Assembly: GCA_022616575.1 (NCBI GenBank)
Contig: JAKEEN010000191.1
Coordinates: 1 to 18,560, forward strand
Direction of reading: 5' to 3'
DNA length: 18,560 nt
Source of the DNA: Flammeovirgaceae bacterium
GTDB lineage: Bacteria > Bacteroidota > Bacteroidia > Cytophagales > Cyclobacteriaceae
Under the pieces are notes generated by a model, which made no database searches, was not told the DNA's origin, and saw nothing but the letters and a program-made list of their open reading frames with translations. Position 1 is the first letter of the stretch. Each line of letters opens with the position of its first letter. The position numbers were made by a program, and so were the translations under genes. Shown here piece after piece: positions 1 to 7,781 of the stretch.

Positions 1-173
1 CCCAGTGGGTGGCCAACGTGAAGCCCCGCTCCCGATGGATAAGGGAACATATCCAGCGCATTATACTTGGGCTTCGTGGTGTTGTTACTGACTTTATAAA
101 CGCCCCTTTCTTCCCAGGTTTTGCGCCATTTTTCTTCAATTTTCTTGATCTCTTCTTTGCTGTATTCCGCCAT
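1..173 (-). CDS. leuS: Leucyl-tRNA synthetase, N-terminal fragment (runs off left edge)
   Basis: The complement from an ATG at 173 reads [20 protein letters not shown] and continues to [18 protein letters not shown] at the window edge. The segment [15 protein letters not shown] is the class I aminoacyl-tRNA synthetase nucleotide-binding signature (HIGH box, here HVGH) in the form typical of bacterial leucyl-tRNA synthetase, which charges tRNA-Leu in the cytoplasm. Only 57 codons plus two bases are present out of the roughly 900 usual for the family; the catalytic remainder, editing domain and KMSKS loop lie outside. The ATG is the natural start because the peptide begins just where LeuS proteins do (short lysine/glutamate-rich lead, then KW). 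It is divergent from the TonB receptor gene at 364. Confidence 0.95.
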   Translation of the reverse strand, partial: MAEYSKEEIKKIEEKWRKTWEERGVYKVSNNTTKPKYNALDMFPYPSGAGLHVGHPL

Positions 174-193
174 AATATGTTTAAAAATCTAAC

Positions 194-231
194 CTGCCTG
201 TCCGTTTAGGCAGTTTCGAACCCCAAAAATA
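194..231 (-). promoter_or_regulatory. Candidate leuS -7 box and leader hairpin
   Basis: On the minus strand 231-224 reads TATTTTTG, a full match to the Bacteroidota -7 consensus TAnnTTTG. No TTG was found at the usual -33 spacing, so the promoter is only half supported. Between it and the leuS start, CTGCCT (194-199) and AGGCAG (208-213) form a 6-bp inverted repeat that would lie in the leader transcript. The remainder of 174-363 shows no gene; no exact TAnnTTTG box was found for the divergent gene at 364. Confidence 0.35.
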
Positions 232-363
232 ACTTAATCGGGCGAAACACCCATCGCTTTCTTAAAACAAGTCATCTGCCAGGTTTAACACTTCAGTAAC
301 TCTTATTTAAAGAGCCCGTCTGCGCAGCTAATCTTTGCTGTGTAATCGACCAAAAAAAGATTT

Positions 364-2500
364 ATGAAAGTGATCCTACTAGCAATCGCAACACTGGTTA
401 TCGGACTACCAGGCTTCTCGCAGATTCAAATCAATGGCGTTGTAAAGGACAACAATGGCGAGGTCTTGCCCGGAGCTAATATTTTTATTGATGGCACCTA
501 TGACGGAGCGAGCTCTGATGTGGAAGGTAAATTTAGCTTCAAAACTTCTGAACAAGGTGTTAAAACCTTAGTGGTTAAGGTCATTGGGTTTAAAGAATAT
601 AAACAACAAATTTCTCTCTCGAAGAATATTAATCTATCAGTCCAGCTCCAGGAAGAAATCAACCAATTGGAAGCTGTTACCATTAGTGCAGGCTCATTCA
701 CAGCCAGTGATGAAGCACGCAGAACCGTTTTCAAGGCTGTTGACATCGCTACCACCGCAGGAGCTACCGCTGATATTGCTGGTGCTCTCAACACATTACC
801 CGGAACGCAGAAAGTGGGAGAGAGCGGAAGGCTTTTCGTTAGGGGCGGAGATGGTAATGAAGCCAAAACATTTATTGATGGCATACTCGTGCTGGATGCA
901 TACAGTCCGTCAGCACCCAATACGCCTTCGCGCGGAAGATTTTTGCCCTTTATGTTTAAAGGTACAAGCTTCAGTACCGGGGGCTACTCCGCAGAATACG
1001 GCCAGGCATTGTCATCAGCGCTGGTACTCGATTCAAAAGATCAGGAGACGTTAACCAGAACCGATATTGGCATCATGTCAGTGGGTGCTGATGTGGCCCA
1101 TACACAAGCCTGGGCACGCGGATCATTGGCTGGTAAAATTCAGTACACAAATATCCGTCCGTACTTCGGATTGATTAACCAGGAAATAGATTGGAGAACC
1201 CCGCCCGCAGCCATTGAAGGCAGTTCAGCCTTTCGCCATGAAGTTGGAAAAACGGGCATGGTGAAATTCTATGGAAATTTCAATCACTCCGACTTCTCTA
1301 TTTACAATCATGATATTGATGACTACTCAATCAGGCAACTGTATGATCTCACCAATGATTATCGCTACGTGAATGGATTTTATAAAACAGAGTTAAATAA
1401 AAACTGGTCGCTACGGGGAGGTGGATCGTATACACTTTTAAAAAATCAGGTTGCCCTTGATGATATAAACATGGTAGAAGAGGAGCGAGGCATTCATTCA
1501 AAAGGGGTAATTGAAGGTTCATTGGCCAATGGTATCGAACTCAAAACCGGTGTGGAAATAATTGACCGAGACTACCGGGCCAGTATTGATACAACAACCC
1601 AATCCTTAACGTTTCATGAATTGATTTCGGCCTCATTCGCAGAAATAGATATCTATGCCAGTAACCGGTTTGTAACACGGGCAGGCGTGAGATTGGAGCA
1701 CCATTCATTACGCAATGAGTTTTACCTGGATCCACGGATTTCATTAGCTTATAAACCGGGTTCAGCTGGTCAGTTTTCGTTGGCATATGGAAAGTTTCGC
1801 CAATCTGTAAAGAACGAATACCTGCGCTGGAATGATCAACTGAAACAAGAACAGGCCGATCATTACATTTTAAATTATCAATTGATTGAAAACAACCGCA
1901 CTTTCCGGGCCGAGCTCTATTATAAAAAATATAACAACCTGGTAAGGATTCAGGATAACGAAGTTACTAACACCGGCCATGGTTATGCCAAGGGTTTTGA
2001 ATTGTTCTGGCGAGATAACAAGACCTTTAGAAAAGTTGACTACTGGATTTCGTACTCCTTCCTCGATACAAAAAGAACCTATTTAGATTTCCCTTCATCA
2101 ACAACTCCTTCGTTTGCATCAAAGCATAACTTCTCTGCCGTGTACAAACATTTTATAAGCGACTTAAAATCGCAACTGGGATTTACCTATTCATGGACAA
2201 GCGGAAGACCATACAACAACCCGAATGAAGTTGGATTTATGACTGCCCGTACGCCTGCGTACCATGATTTTAAGTTTCAACTGGAGTTACCTGCCTAAAC
2301 CTTATGTTATTGTTTACTTCTCGTGCACCAATGTATTAGGCAGAGACAACATCTTTGGTTACGAATTTGGCAACACGCAAAATGGTGATGGTATGTATGC
2401 CAGTCGCGCCATCCGCCAGCCGGCCAGGCGATTTTTATTCCTGGGAATATTTATAACACTCTCGAAGGAGAAAACCATTAACCAGCTACCGAGTTTGTAA
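364..2500 (+). pseudogene. TonB-dependent receptor, interrupted near its C-terminus by a +1 frameshift
   Basis: Outer-membrane TonB-dependent receptor. The reading frame from ATG 364 has a signal peptide (about residues 1-20, ending GFSQ), a carboxypeptidase-regulatory-like beta-sandwich (about 22-95; INGVVKDNNGEVLPGANIFI), a plug domain (about 120-220; RLFVRGGDGNEAKTFIDGIL) and beta-barrel sequence. It stops at TAA 2296-2298 after a foreign-looking tail (KFQLELPA). Frame +2 continues the barrel: SFNWSYLPKPYVIVYFSCTN to the stop at 2498-2500, ending with an aromatic final strand (RRFLFLGIFITL). Dropping one A of AA at 2272-2273 gives a continuous DFSFNWSYL and a protein of about 711 residues. 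The last barrel strand is needed for assembly, so the gene as read would be defective; a sequencing or assembly slip is equally possible. The substrate is unknown. The following TPR protein and LytTR two-component genes suggest a regulated receptor module. Confidence 0.85.
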
Positions 2501-2503
2501 TTA

Positions 2504-2577
2504 TTTACGATTTACGATTTACGATTTTAATGCCCCATGCCTTACGAACAACCAAGAACTAACAACTAACAACTAAA
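2504..2577. repeat. Two short heptamer arrays (TTTACGA x3; AACTAAC x3)
   Basis: TTTACGA occurs three times head-to-tail at 2504-2524. A second array, AACTAAC, AACTAAC, AACTAAA, runs 2557-2577. They fill most of the gap between the receptor stop and the next ATG at 2588. Both have a 7-nt period like the arrays at 3241 and 17081, but with different unit sequences. A related TTTACTTACGATTTACA string recurs at 3631-3647 inside the MITE-like element. Function unknown. Confidence 0.7.
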
Positions 2578-2587
2578 TGTAACGATT

Positions 2588-3223
2588 ATGAAAAAGCAAT
2601 TAATCTTCAGTGTAGCACTCTTAATCAGTGCGTTTGCCAATGCTAACGATCAATATCTGGAAGCCATGCAAAAGAATATAATGATCGTGTACACATCAAA
2701 ATCATCAGATGAAATTCAACAAGCTGTCAATTCGCTAGATCGCATTGGTGGGGCTGAGAAAACAAAATGGGAACCTTACTACTACGCCTCTTTCGGGTAT
2801 GTGATGCTCGCCAATCGTGAAGAGGATGGAGCGAAAAAAGACCAATGGCTGGATGCCGCTGCGGCAGCGTTGGAAAAAGCAAAAGCAATCAACCCAGATG
2901 ATTCTGAATTAACATCAATGGAAGGATTCATTCACATGATTCGCGTTACGGTTGATCCGGCTGCACGCGGCCAACAATATGCAGGGCTGGCTTTTCAGGC
3001 CTTTAGCAAAGCCGTTCAGCAAAACCCGGAGAACCCGAGGGCACTTGCCTTGTTAGCCCAAATGCAATACGGAACAGCTCAGTTTTTTGGTTCACCGGTT
3101 ACGGAAGCTTGCGGAACATTGACAAAAGCCATTGAAAAGTTCGACACCTATAAGTCTGAAAATCCATTAGCACCCCAGTGGGGAAAGGAGATGGCCGTGC
3201 GTCTTCAGGCTCAATGTAAGTAA
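2588..3223 (+). CDS. Small secreted TPR-like protein
   Basis: A 211-residue protein with a clear Sec signal peptide (about residues 1-19, cleavage after ISAFANA), so probably periplasmic. The mature part is alpha-helical with tetratricopeptide-like features: YYYASFGYVMLANREE, then AAAAALEKAKAINPDDSELT (a canonical TPR helix B and turn), then AFQAFSKAVQQNPENPRALA (a second such unit), then TKAIEKFDTYKSENP. TPRs mediate protein-protein contacts; no catalytic motif is seen. It begins 87 nt after the receptor gene on the same strand and precedes the histidine kinase and LytTR genes, so it may be an accessory of the receptor or a sensor partner (inference). It ends AQCK, leaving a lone cysteine near the C-terminus. 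The family name is not recognised beyond TPR-like. Confidence 0.8.
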   Translation: MKKQLIFSVALLISAFANANDQYLEAMQKNIMIVYTSKSSDEIQQAVNSLDRIGGAEKTKWEPYYYASFGYVMLANREEDGAKKDQWLDAAAAALEKAKAINPDDSELTSMEGFIHMIRVTVDPAARGQQYAGLAFQAFSKAVQQNPENPRALALLAQMQYGTAQFFGSPVTEACGTLTKAIEKFDTYKSENPLAPQWGKEMAVRLQAQCK

Positions 3224-3240
3224 GGATCATTCTCATTTTA

Positions 3241-3687
3241 GATTGTAGATTGAAGATTGTAGATTTAAAGTTATCGATTAAAATCAATCTAAAATCGACA
3301 ATCTAAAATCACTACTGTCCGGTAAAAAAATTGAGAAGTAGCTCGTAGTTATCTTTCAATTGATGCTCTTACTAAAGAAAAGGTGCGGTGGGAGTGAACG
3401 AAAAGCGCGGCCCATTCGGGAAAGAGCGTAAGAAGCGGTTAGCGCGGGTAGAATGGGCTTTTTTCGTTCTGCCTTTTTCTTTTGCTTCTTTTCTTTTGGG
3501 CATGCAAAAGAAAAGAAAGTAAAAACAGGAGGTGCTTTGAAGACAGGGAGGCGAAACAAAGAGCTTAAAAAATGTGAGTCTTGCTTTGATACCGGCTACG
3601 AAAACTGCCTTTATTAAACAGAATTATAGATTTACTTACGATTTACATTTTTAACCGGACAACAGTGATCTAAAATCTACAATAAGA
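3241..3687. repeat. Heptamer inverted array (GATTGTA-type), split by an insertion
   Basis: The left arm is four 7-nt units, GATTGTA, GATTGAA, GATTGTA, GATTTAA (3241-3268). The right arm is their inverted complement: CAATCTAAAATCGA at 3285-3298, then CAATCTAAAATC at 3299-3310, a 14-nt (2x7) period. The arm then resumes after the MITE-like element as ATCTAAAATCTACAATAAG (3668-3686). Removing 3310-3667 plus one copy of the duplication restores CAATCTAAAATCTACAAT, in step with the heptamer rhythm. The array begins soon after the stop of the TPR gene; a terminator or structural role is possible but unproven. Confidence 0.7.
3310..3667. mobile_element. MITE-like non-coding element with terminal inverted repeats and target duplication
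   Basis: The left end reads CACTACTGTCCGGTAAAAAA. The complement of the right end reads CACTGTTGTCCGGTTAAAAA. They match at 17 of 20 positions, sharing TGTCCGGT and the A-run. The flanks are ATCTAAAAT(C) at 3301-3310 and ATCTAAAATC at 3668-3677, a 9-10 bp direct repeat as expected of a target duplication. The interior has no credible gene but strong foldback: GAACGAAAA (3396-3404) with TTTTCGTTC (3461-3469), GCCCATTC (3410-3417) with GAATGGGC (3451-3458), and a 13-bp stem 3486-3498 with 3505-3517 around GGCATG. A lysine-rich minus-strand frame over it is judged non-coding. Size and ends suit a non-autonomous element mobilised by a transposase elsewhere; the family is not assigned. Confidence 0.65.
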
Positions 3688-3689
3688 AC

Positions 3690-4703
3690 GTGAAACACAG
3701 TTCGAAACTTAAGGAGTACGCATGGGGAACGCTGGTGGCCATACCCGGTTCCATCATTGGCATTTATTTCATGTGTGAGTCCTGTTGGGGCGATTGGGTT
3801 AAGTACGGTTGGAATGTTCTCTTCTCCGTTATGGCGTGGATGTCTCTATGGACGGTGAACGGTGAGTTGAATGATTTTCTTGATAAAAAAATTTCATGGA
3901 TTCACGCCCCGACTAAAAGACTCTTTGCAGGAGTTGTTGGCACCGTGGTGTTTTCAGTGCTGGCAATTGTTTTGCTTATTGAGGCATGGCAATGGGCATG
4001 GAATGCTCAATTTGGTGATTACACTGACATTGTCATAAACGCATTACTCATTACTTTTTTCATCTCTTTGTTCTTTCACGGTCGCGGTTTCTTAATTGAA
4101 TGGAAACGATCGGCCGTAGAAGCCGAGCGGTATCAAAAAGAAAGCATGACGGCTACATACGAAAGTCTGAAAAGTCAGGTGAATCCGCACTTTTTATTTA
4201 ATAGTCTCAATGCCCTCACCAACCTGGTGTATGAAGATCAGGAAAAAGCAGTCAAGTTCATCAAGCAGCTCTCAGAAGTATATCGGTATGTGTTAGATAC
4301 CCGCGATAAAGAAGTTGTTCCCTTGGAAGAGGAGGTAAAGTTTCTTCAGTCATACTCCTATCTTCAGCAGATTCGGTTTGGAGACAAACTGACCTTTGAC
4401 ATGGACCTGAACGGACTTCAATCCATGGTAGCCCCATTGGCTATTCAAATGCTTATTGAAAATGCCGTAAAGCACAATGAGGTGTCTGAAGAAAATCCTC
4501 TTCACATCAAATTATATACTGATGCCGACTTTATAGTGGTTGAAAATAACTTGCAAAAAAAATCTTCGATGGGCGAGTCTTCTCCGGGCCTGGGACTGGA
4601 GAATATTCAAAAGCGATATGAGTTCCTGAGCGATAAGAAAGTAGCCATTCAGCAAACAGCCGATATATTTTTAGTAAAATTACCGCTAATTCATCCCGCA
4701 TAA
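3690..4703 (+). CDS. Membrane sensor histidine kinase, LytS/YehU-like (His_kinase family)
   Basis: A 337-residue kinase starting at GTG. About four hydrophobic segments (residues 13-30, 41-56, 79-99, 114-132) are followed by a short linker and a His_kinase (PF06580-type) core. The phosphoacceptor box is LKSQVNPHFLFNSLNALTN with His167. The N-box is QMLIENAVKHNEV (253-265) and the G-box GLGLENI (300-306), in a short HATPase_c domain. There is no separate periplasmic sensor domain, so the signal is probably sensed by the membrane part or a partner protein. The stop codon directly abuts the GTG of the next gene (no spacer), so kinase and LytTR regulator are almost certainly translated together. 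The MITE-like element ends 22 bp before the start and may have displaced or replaced upstream control sequence. Confidence 0.93.
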   Translation: MKHSSKLKEYAWGTLVAIPGSIIGIYFMCESCWGDWVKYGWNVLFSVMAWMSLWTVNGELNDFLDKKISWIHAPTKRLFAGVVGTVVFSVLAIVLLIEAWQWAWNAQFGDYTDIVINALLITFFISLFFHGRGFLIEWKRSAVEAERYQKESMTATYESLKSQVNPHFLFNSLNALTNLVYEDQEKAVKFIKQLSEVYRYVLDTRDKEVVPLEEEVKFLQSYSYLQQIRFGDKLTFDMDLNGLQSMVAPLAIQMLIENAVKHNEVSEENPLHIKLYTDADFIVVENNLQKKSSMGESSPGLGLENIQKRYEFLSDKKVAIQQTADIFLVKLPLIHPA

Positions 4704-5456
4704 GTGACGATACTTATTATCGAAGACGAACCTCAGGCTGCCAGGCGTATCGAAGCGTTGGTCCTTGAGCTACTCCCAGGATCGCGCGTACTTGATAAAA
4801 TTGATTCTGTTAAAAAATCAGTTCAATGGTTTAAGAATAATCCTTCACCCGATCTTGTGTTAATGGATATCCAACTAGCAGACGGTGTCAGCTTTCAGAT
4901 TTTTGAGCAGGTACCCGTGAAGAGTCCCGTCATATTCACAACCGCCTACGATGAATATGCCTTACAGGCATTCAAAGTAAACAGTATCGATTATATTCTT
5001 AAGCCCGTTGATAAAGAAGATCTGGGGCGCGCATTAAACAAATACAAAACGCTGAGAGCTCCATCCCAGCTTGATTCCTCTAAGTTATTGGAAACTATTC
5101 AACACCTGACAAAGCGATATAAAACGCGTTTCATGATCAAGGTGGGCGAGCATTTGAAGTCGATTGAGGTGAATGATATTCTTTTTTTCTTCAGCCTTGA
5201 GAAAGCCACGTTCGCACAAACTAAAGATGGCCGTAAAAGTATTCTTGACTTTACGTTAGATCAGGTGCAGGAAATGATTAATCCTGAACGGTTCTTCCGT
5301 ATCAACAGAAAGTATCTGATCGCGCTTGATTCAATCCAGGATATTGTGAGTTATACAAACAGCCGCATCAAGCTCTCCCTAAAAACGAGTGATGACCATG
5401 ACATTATTGTAGCGCGTGAGCGTGTGCAGGATTTTAAAAACTGGCTGGATCAGTAA
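4704..5456 (+). CDS. LytTR-family response regulator (AlgR/AgrA/LytR type)
   Basis: A 250-residue regulator with an N-terminal receiver domain (about 1-115) and a C-terminal LytTR DNA-binding domain (about 142-247). Receiver residues visible are the acidic pair in IIEDEP (E7, D8), phosphoacceptor D55 in LVLMDIQLADG, the threonines of FTTAYDEYA (79-80) and K100 in YILKPVD. The LytTR part has KVGEHLKSIEVNDILFFFS and ERFFRINRKYLIALDSIQDI, both typical. The GTG start at 4704 is fixed by the stop of the kinase gene immediately before it. Phosphorylation by the upstream kinase is inferred from the gene pair. A likely target is its own cluster (receptor and TPR genes). The gene is convergent with the lone receiver gene, with only five bases between the two stops. 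Confidence 0.95.
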   Translation: MTILIIEDEPQAARRIEALVLELLPGSRVLDKIDSVKKSVQWFKNNPSPDLVLMDIQLADGVSFQIFEQVPVKSPVIFTTAYDEYALQAFKVNSIDYILKPVDKEDLGRALNKYKTLRAPSQLDSSKLLETIQHLTKRYKTRFMIKVGEHLKSIEVNDILFFFSLEKATFAQTKDGRKSILDFTLDQVQEMINPERFFRINRKYLIALDSIQDIVSYTNSRIKLSLKTSDDHDIIVARERVQDFKNWLDQ

Positions 5457-5461
5457 ATCAG

Positions 5462-5866
5462 CTAATGTGTAACTAAAAGCGCTTTCAGGCTCTCAATATC
5501 TGTTTGCTTTAATGGCTTGGTTATGAAGTGAATTACCTGCGAGTAACTGAGGCTTTGCTCGCGATCGCGTCTGCTATTCGAACTGGTAAGTACAACAATC
5601 TTGGTTTTAGCTTTTATAAGTTCCGGTAAATCATTGAACTTTTCCAAAAACCCAAAACCGTCAATTTCGGGCATGTTCAGATCAAGAAAGATAAGGTCTG
5701 GAATATCTGTAATGCCGTTTTGAAGTTTTCTGAGGGCCTCATCAGCTGAGTTATAAGTAATTAACTTTTCAGAGAAATTATATACCTCCAAAAATCTTCT
5801 TTGGATAAAAAGATCGATATCGCTGTCGTCAATCAGCACGGTAGTATGTACGAGGGGAGCGCCCAT
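5462..5866 (-). CDS. Single-domain response regulator (CheY-like receiver)
   Basis: From ATG at 5866 it encodes 134 residues, the usual length for a stand-alone receiver. Visible are VLIDDSDIDLFIQRRF (acidic pair near the N-terminus), LIFLDLNMPEIDGFGFL with phosphoacceptor Asp62, VVLTSS (switch Ser/Thr) and FITKPL with conserved Lys117. The frame could extend 22 residues to a TTG at 5932, but that extension (MSKRFIKKGDFELSYSKLPL) is not receiver-like, so the internal ATG is preferred. There is no output domain; such proteins act by protein contact or phosphotransfer, often with hybrid kinases. None is adjacent, and the neighbouring kinase already has a LytTR partner, so its kinase is unknown. 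Confidence 0.88.
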   Translation of the reverse strand: MGAPLVHTTVLIDDSDIDLFIQRRFLEVYNFSEKLITYNSADEALRKLQNGITDIPDLIFLDLNMPEIDGFGFLEKFNDLPELIKAKTKIVVLTSSNSRRDREQSLSYSQVIHFITKPLKQTDIESLKALLVTH

Positions 5867-6012
5867 TACTAAAAGCGGTAACTTACTGTAACTTAATTCA
5901 AAATCTCCTTTTTTTATAAATCTTTTCGACAAAAAATTATGGGGTCGCCTTTCAGGGGCATTTAAAATATGTTAAAATTGAAGTCTAAACCTGTTTTAAC
6001 AAACCATTTCAT

Positions 6013-6903
6013 ATGAAATTTAACCCGATTAGAGTCATTTTATTTGGCGTCTCCCTGGCGTTTGGTCTTTCATCTTGTGGATCTTCAGGCAGCGATAAGG
6101 ATAAGAATTCTGATGAGTTTAAAGCTGCTGAGGAAAGCCTGAAGCAACAGATTGAGCAAGTGGTGTATGATATTCCATCACCCACGGAAATCCCGTATGT
6201 TTTACAGGCTACGGGCGCTGAATTTAATCAAGGGTTATTGAATCCCAGAACCAAAGCAGATCAGTATGCCACGCGCACAGACAAAGCCGCTTTGAATCTC
6301 GGTGTCTATATTGCCGACATTGGCTACCTGTCTTCTTACGATAAAACACAGGAAGCTATCGACTACCTCACATCCTGCAAATTGTTAGCAGAAAGCCTCC
6401 AGGTAGCAGGTTCTTTTGACAACGAACTGCTCAAAAAATTTGAAGCCAATATTTCCAATAAAGATTCACTGGCAAGGATTCTGGATGAAACATCCAAGAA
6501 AACAGGTGATTTTCTGAAAGATGAAAGCCGCAATAAGATTGCTTCGTTAGTCATCACAGGCAGTTTTGTAGAAGGCTTGTATATTTCTACCGGATTAGTG
6601 AAAAGTTACCCTAAAGACTTGCTTCCTGACGACAAGCGTAACCTTATCTTAACACCCATCATTCAAACGGTTCTTAACCAGAAGAAAGCCGTTACCGAAT
6701 TAAAGAAAATGCTGAGCGCTCAGGATCAGGACGAACTGCTTACCAGGATGACCAGCGATATCACCCAGCTTGAAACCGCCTATGCCGCGTTAAAGATTGA
6801 AGAGCAGATCAAAAACAACCGTGCTGACCTGTTGCTTACTGATAAGAACCTGGAGCAGATCAACACCATCATAACCAAACTCAGAAGTGATATTACTGAG
6901 TAA
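6013..6903 (+). CDS. Lipoprotein of unknown function
   Basis: A 296-residue protein with a lipoprotein signal peptide: hydrophobic segment (about 8-20), then lipobox GLSSCGSS with Cys22 as the lipidated residue. Asp/Lys follow (GSDKDKNSDEF), which in Bacteroidota may affect retention or surface export. The mature part is rich in helix-forming residues. Recognisable stretches include YVLQATGAEFNQGLLNPRTK, ALNLGVYIADIGYLSSYDKT and IASLVITGSFVEGLYISTGL, with a heptad-like C-terminal third. No catalytic motif was seen and the function is not recognised; proteins with this NLGVY-type pattern recur as hypothetical lipoproteins in Cytophagales (recollection, not checked). It stands alone, divergent from the receiver gene, and ends at a strong terminator. 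Confidence 0.85.
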   Translation: MKFNPIRVILFGVSLAFGLSSCGSSGSDKDKNSDEFKAAEESLKQQIEQVVYDIPSPTEIPYVLQATGAEFNQGLLNPRTKADQYATRTDKAALNLGVYIADIGYLSSYDKTQEAIDYLTSCKLLAESLQVAGSFDNELLKKFEANISNKDSLARILDETSKKTGDFLKDESRNKIASLVITGSFVEGLYISTGLVKSYPKDLLPDDKRNLILTPIIQTVLNQKKAVTELKKMLSAQDQDELLTRMTSDITQLETAYAALKIEEQIKNNRADLLLTDKNLEQINTIITKLRSDITE

Positions 6904-6922
6904 GAAGAAACTTGTTTTATTC

Positions 6923-6955
6923 AAACCCCTGGCAACTGTCGGGGGTTTTGCTTTT
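6923..6955 (+). terminator. Rho-independent terminator of the lipoprotein gene
   Basis: AAACCCC (6923-6929) pairs with GGGGTTT (6942-6948) around an 11-12 nt loop, followed by TGCTTTT. It lies 20 nt after the lipoprotein stop and is the clearest intrinsic terminator in the window. Confidence 0.8.
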
Positions 6956-7084
6956 AAAGCCGATTATTTTTTGAGAGTGCTTTTTCAATCCTACTTTGTC
7001 AAGTTTCATTTAACTTGAGGTGAGGCTTTAATACCTAGACGAACCTTTAAAGATATATCACAAAGTCAATAATGAGAATCTATC

Positions 7085-7654
7085 GTCCCGTGAGGGACAA
7101 TATACAGGTAGCACCAGGAATCCAATATTAACCGTAGTCCCAAATTCATATTCAGGCAGTTTTTGCTGTTCAAAACAGGATTGTATTATCCAGCGTAACT
7201 GGAAGGACGAATTGTACAAATACATTACCGGAATTGTTCAGAACAATAAACATAAGCTGTTAGCTATCAATGGAATGCCCGATCATGTGCATATTCTTTT
7301 CGGATTTAGACCATCACAATCCTTGTCAGAACTTATGCAGGATATTAAAGGCGGTTCCTCCAAATGGATCAACGAAAAAGGATTTGTTAAAGGAAAGTTT
7401 TCATGACAGGAGGGATATGGCGCTTTTTCATATGGTAAATCTAACTTGCCGGATGTTATTCAATATATAAAAAACCAGGAAGAACATCATAAAAAGAGAA
7501 GGTTCATCGAAGAATATGAAGCTCTGTTAAAGGAATTTGAAATTAATTACGATGAACGGTTTGTGTTTAAACCGGTTGACTATTCCGTGCCTGACGGCAC
7601 TTGGTGAAAATTCATTGTTCGTCTTTCTACCTGTATTTGCGTCCATAACGGGAC
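7085..7654 (+). mobile_element. Remnant of an IS200/IS605-type element
   Basis: The decayed transposase is bracketed by two similar small hairpins: GTCCC-gtga-GGGAC at 7085-7098 and GTCC-ataacg-GGAC (7641-7654, one mismatch in the wider stem). A third hairpin, GTGCC-tgac-GGCAC (7587-7600), overlaps the last codons of the gene. IS200/IS605 elements lack terminal inverted repeats; TnpA recognises subterminal hairpins at each end, so this layout fits. Exact ends cannot be set from one copy because these elements make no target duplication. No TnpB/IscB gene or guide-RNA scaffold is present. Confidence 0.55.
7138..7607 (+). pseudogene. IS200/IS605-family transposase (Y1_Tnp), inactivated
   Basis: Three pieces together give a TnpA-like single-strand transposase of about 155 residues. 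Piece one (7138-7179) reads SQIHIQAVFAVQNR. It has an in-frame TAG just before it and no start codon. The frame then slips (a lost base near 7180) to piece two, CIIQRNWKDELYKYITGIVQ onward, which carries the HUH metal-binding motif in GMPDHVHILFGF and the conserved QDIKGGSSKWINE. A TGA at 7404-7406 replaces the expected Trp of FSWQEGYGAFS. The same frame then continues for 66 codons (QEGYGAFSYGKS, VIQYIKNQEEHHKK with the probable catalytic Tyr, RFVFKPVDYS) to TGA 7605-7607. Damage at three points makes this a genuine relic. Confidence 0.9.
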
Positions 7655-7781
7655 TGATAATAACACATCAAAATAGAAATATAGGTTAAAAGCAACGTGT
7701 TTTTATAGGGTGAAGAATAAGAGAGGATTATCGTTCTTCCTGTACTTAAAAAGATGTCCTTAGTGCTATGAAGCAATAACC

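Noticed and set aside
9..209. Plus-strand open frame over the left edge
   Set aside because: The opposite strand encodes the unmistakable N-terminus of leucyl-tRNA synthetase.
3356..3559. Lysine-rich minus-strand open frame (67 codons)
   Set aside because: It lies wholly within the MITE-like element, is made of the complement of poly-purine foldbacks (KKQKKKAERKK) and has no domain character; a by-product of base composition.
5867..5932. TTG-started N-terminal extension of the lone receiver
   Set aside because: The 22 residues do not resemble receiver sequence; the internal ATG gives the normal family length.
7085..7654. TnpB/omega-RNA-type programmable system
   Set aside because: Only a TnpA-type HUH transposase relic is present; no RuvC-like nuclease is encoded in the window.
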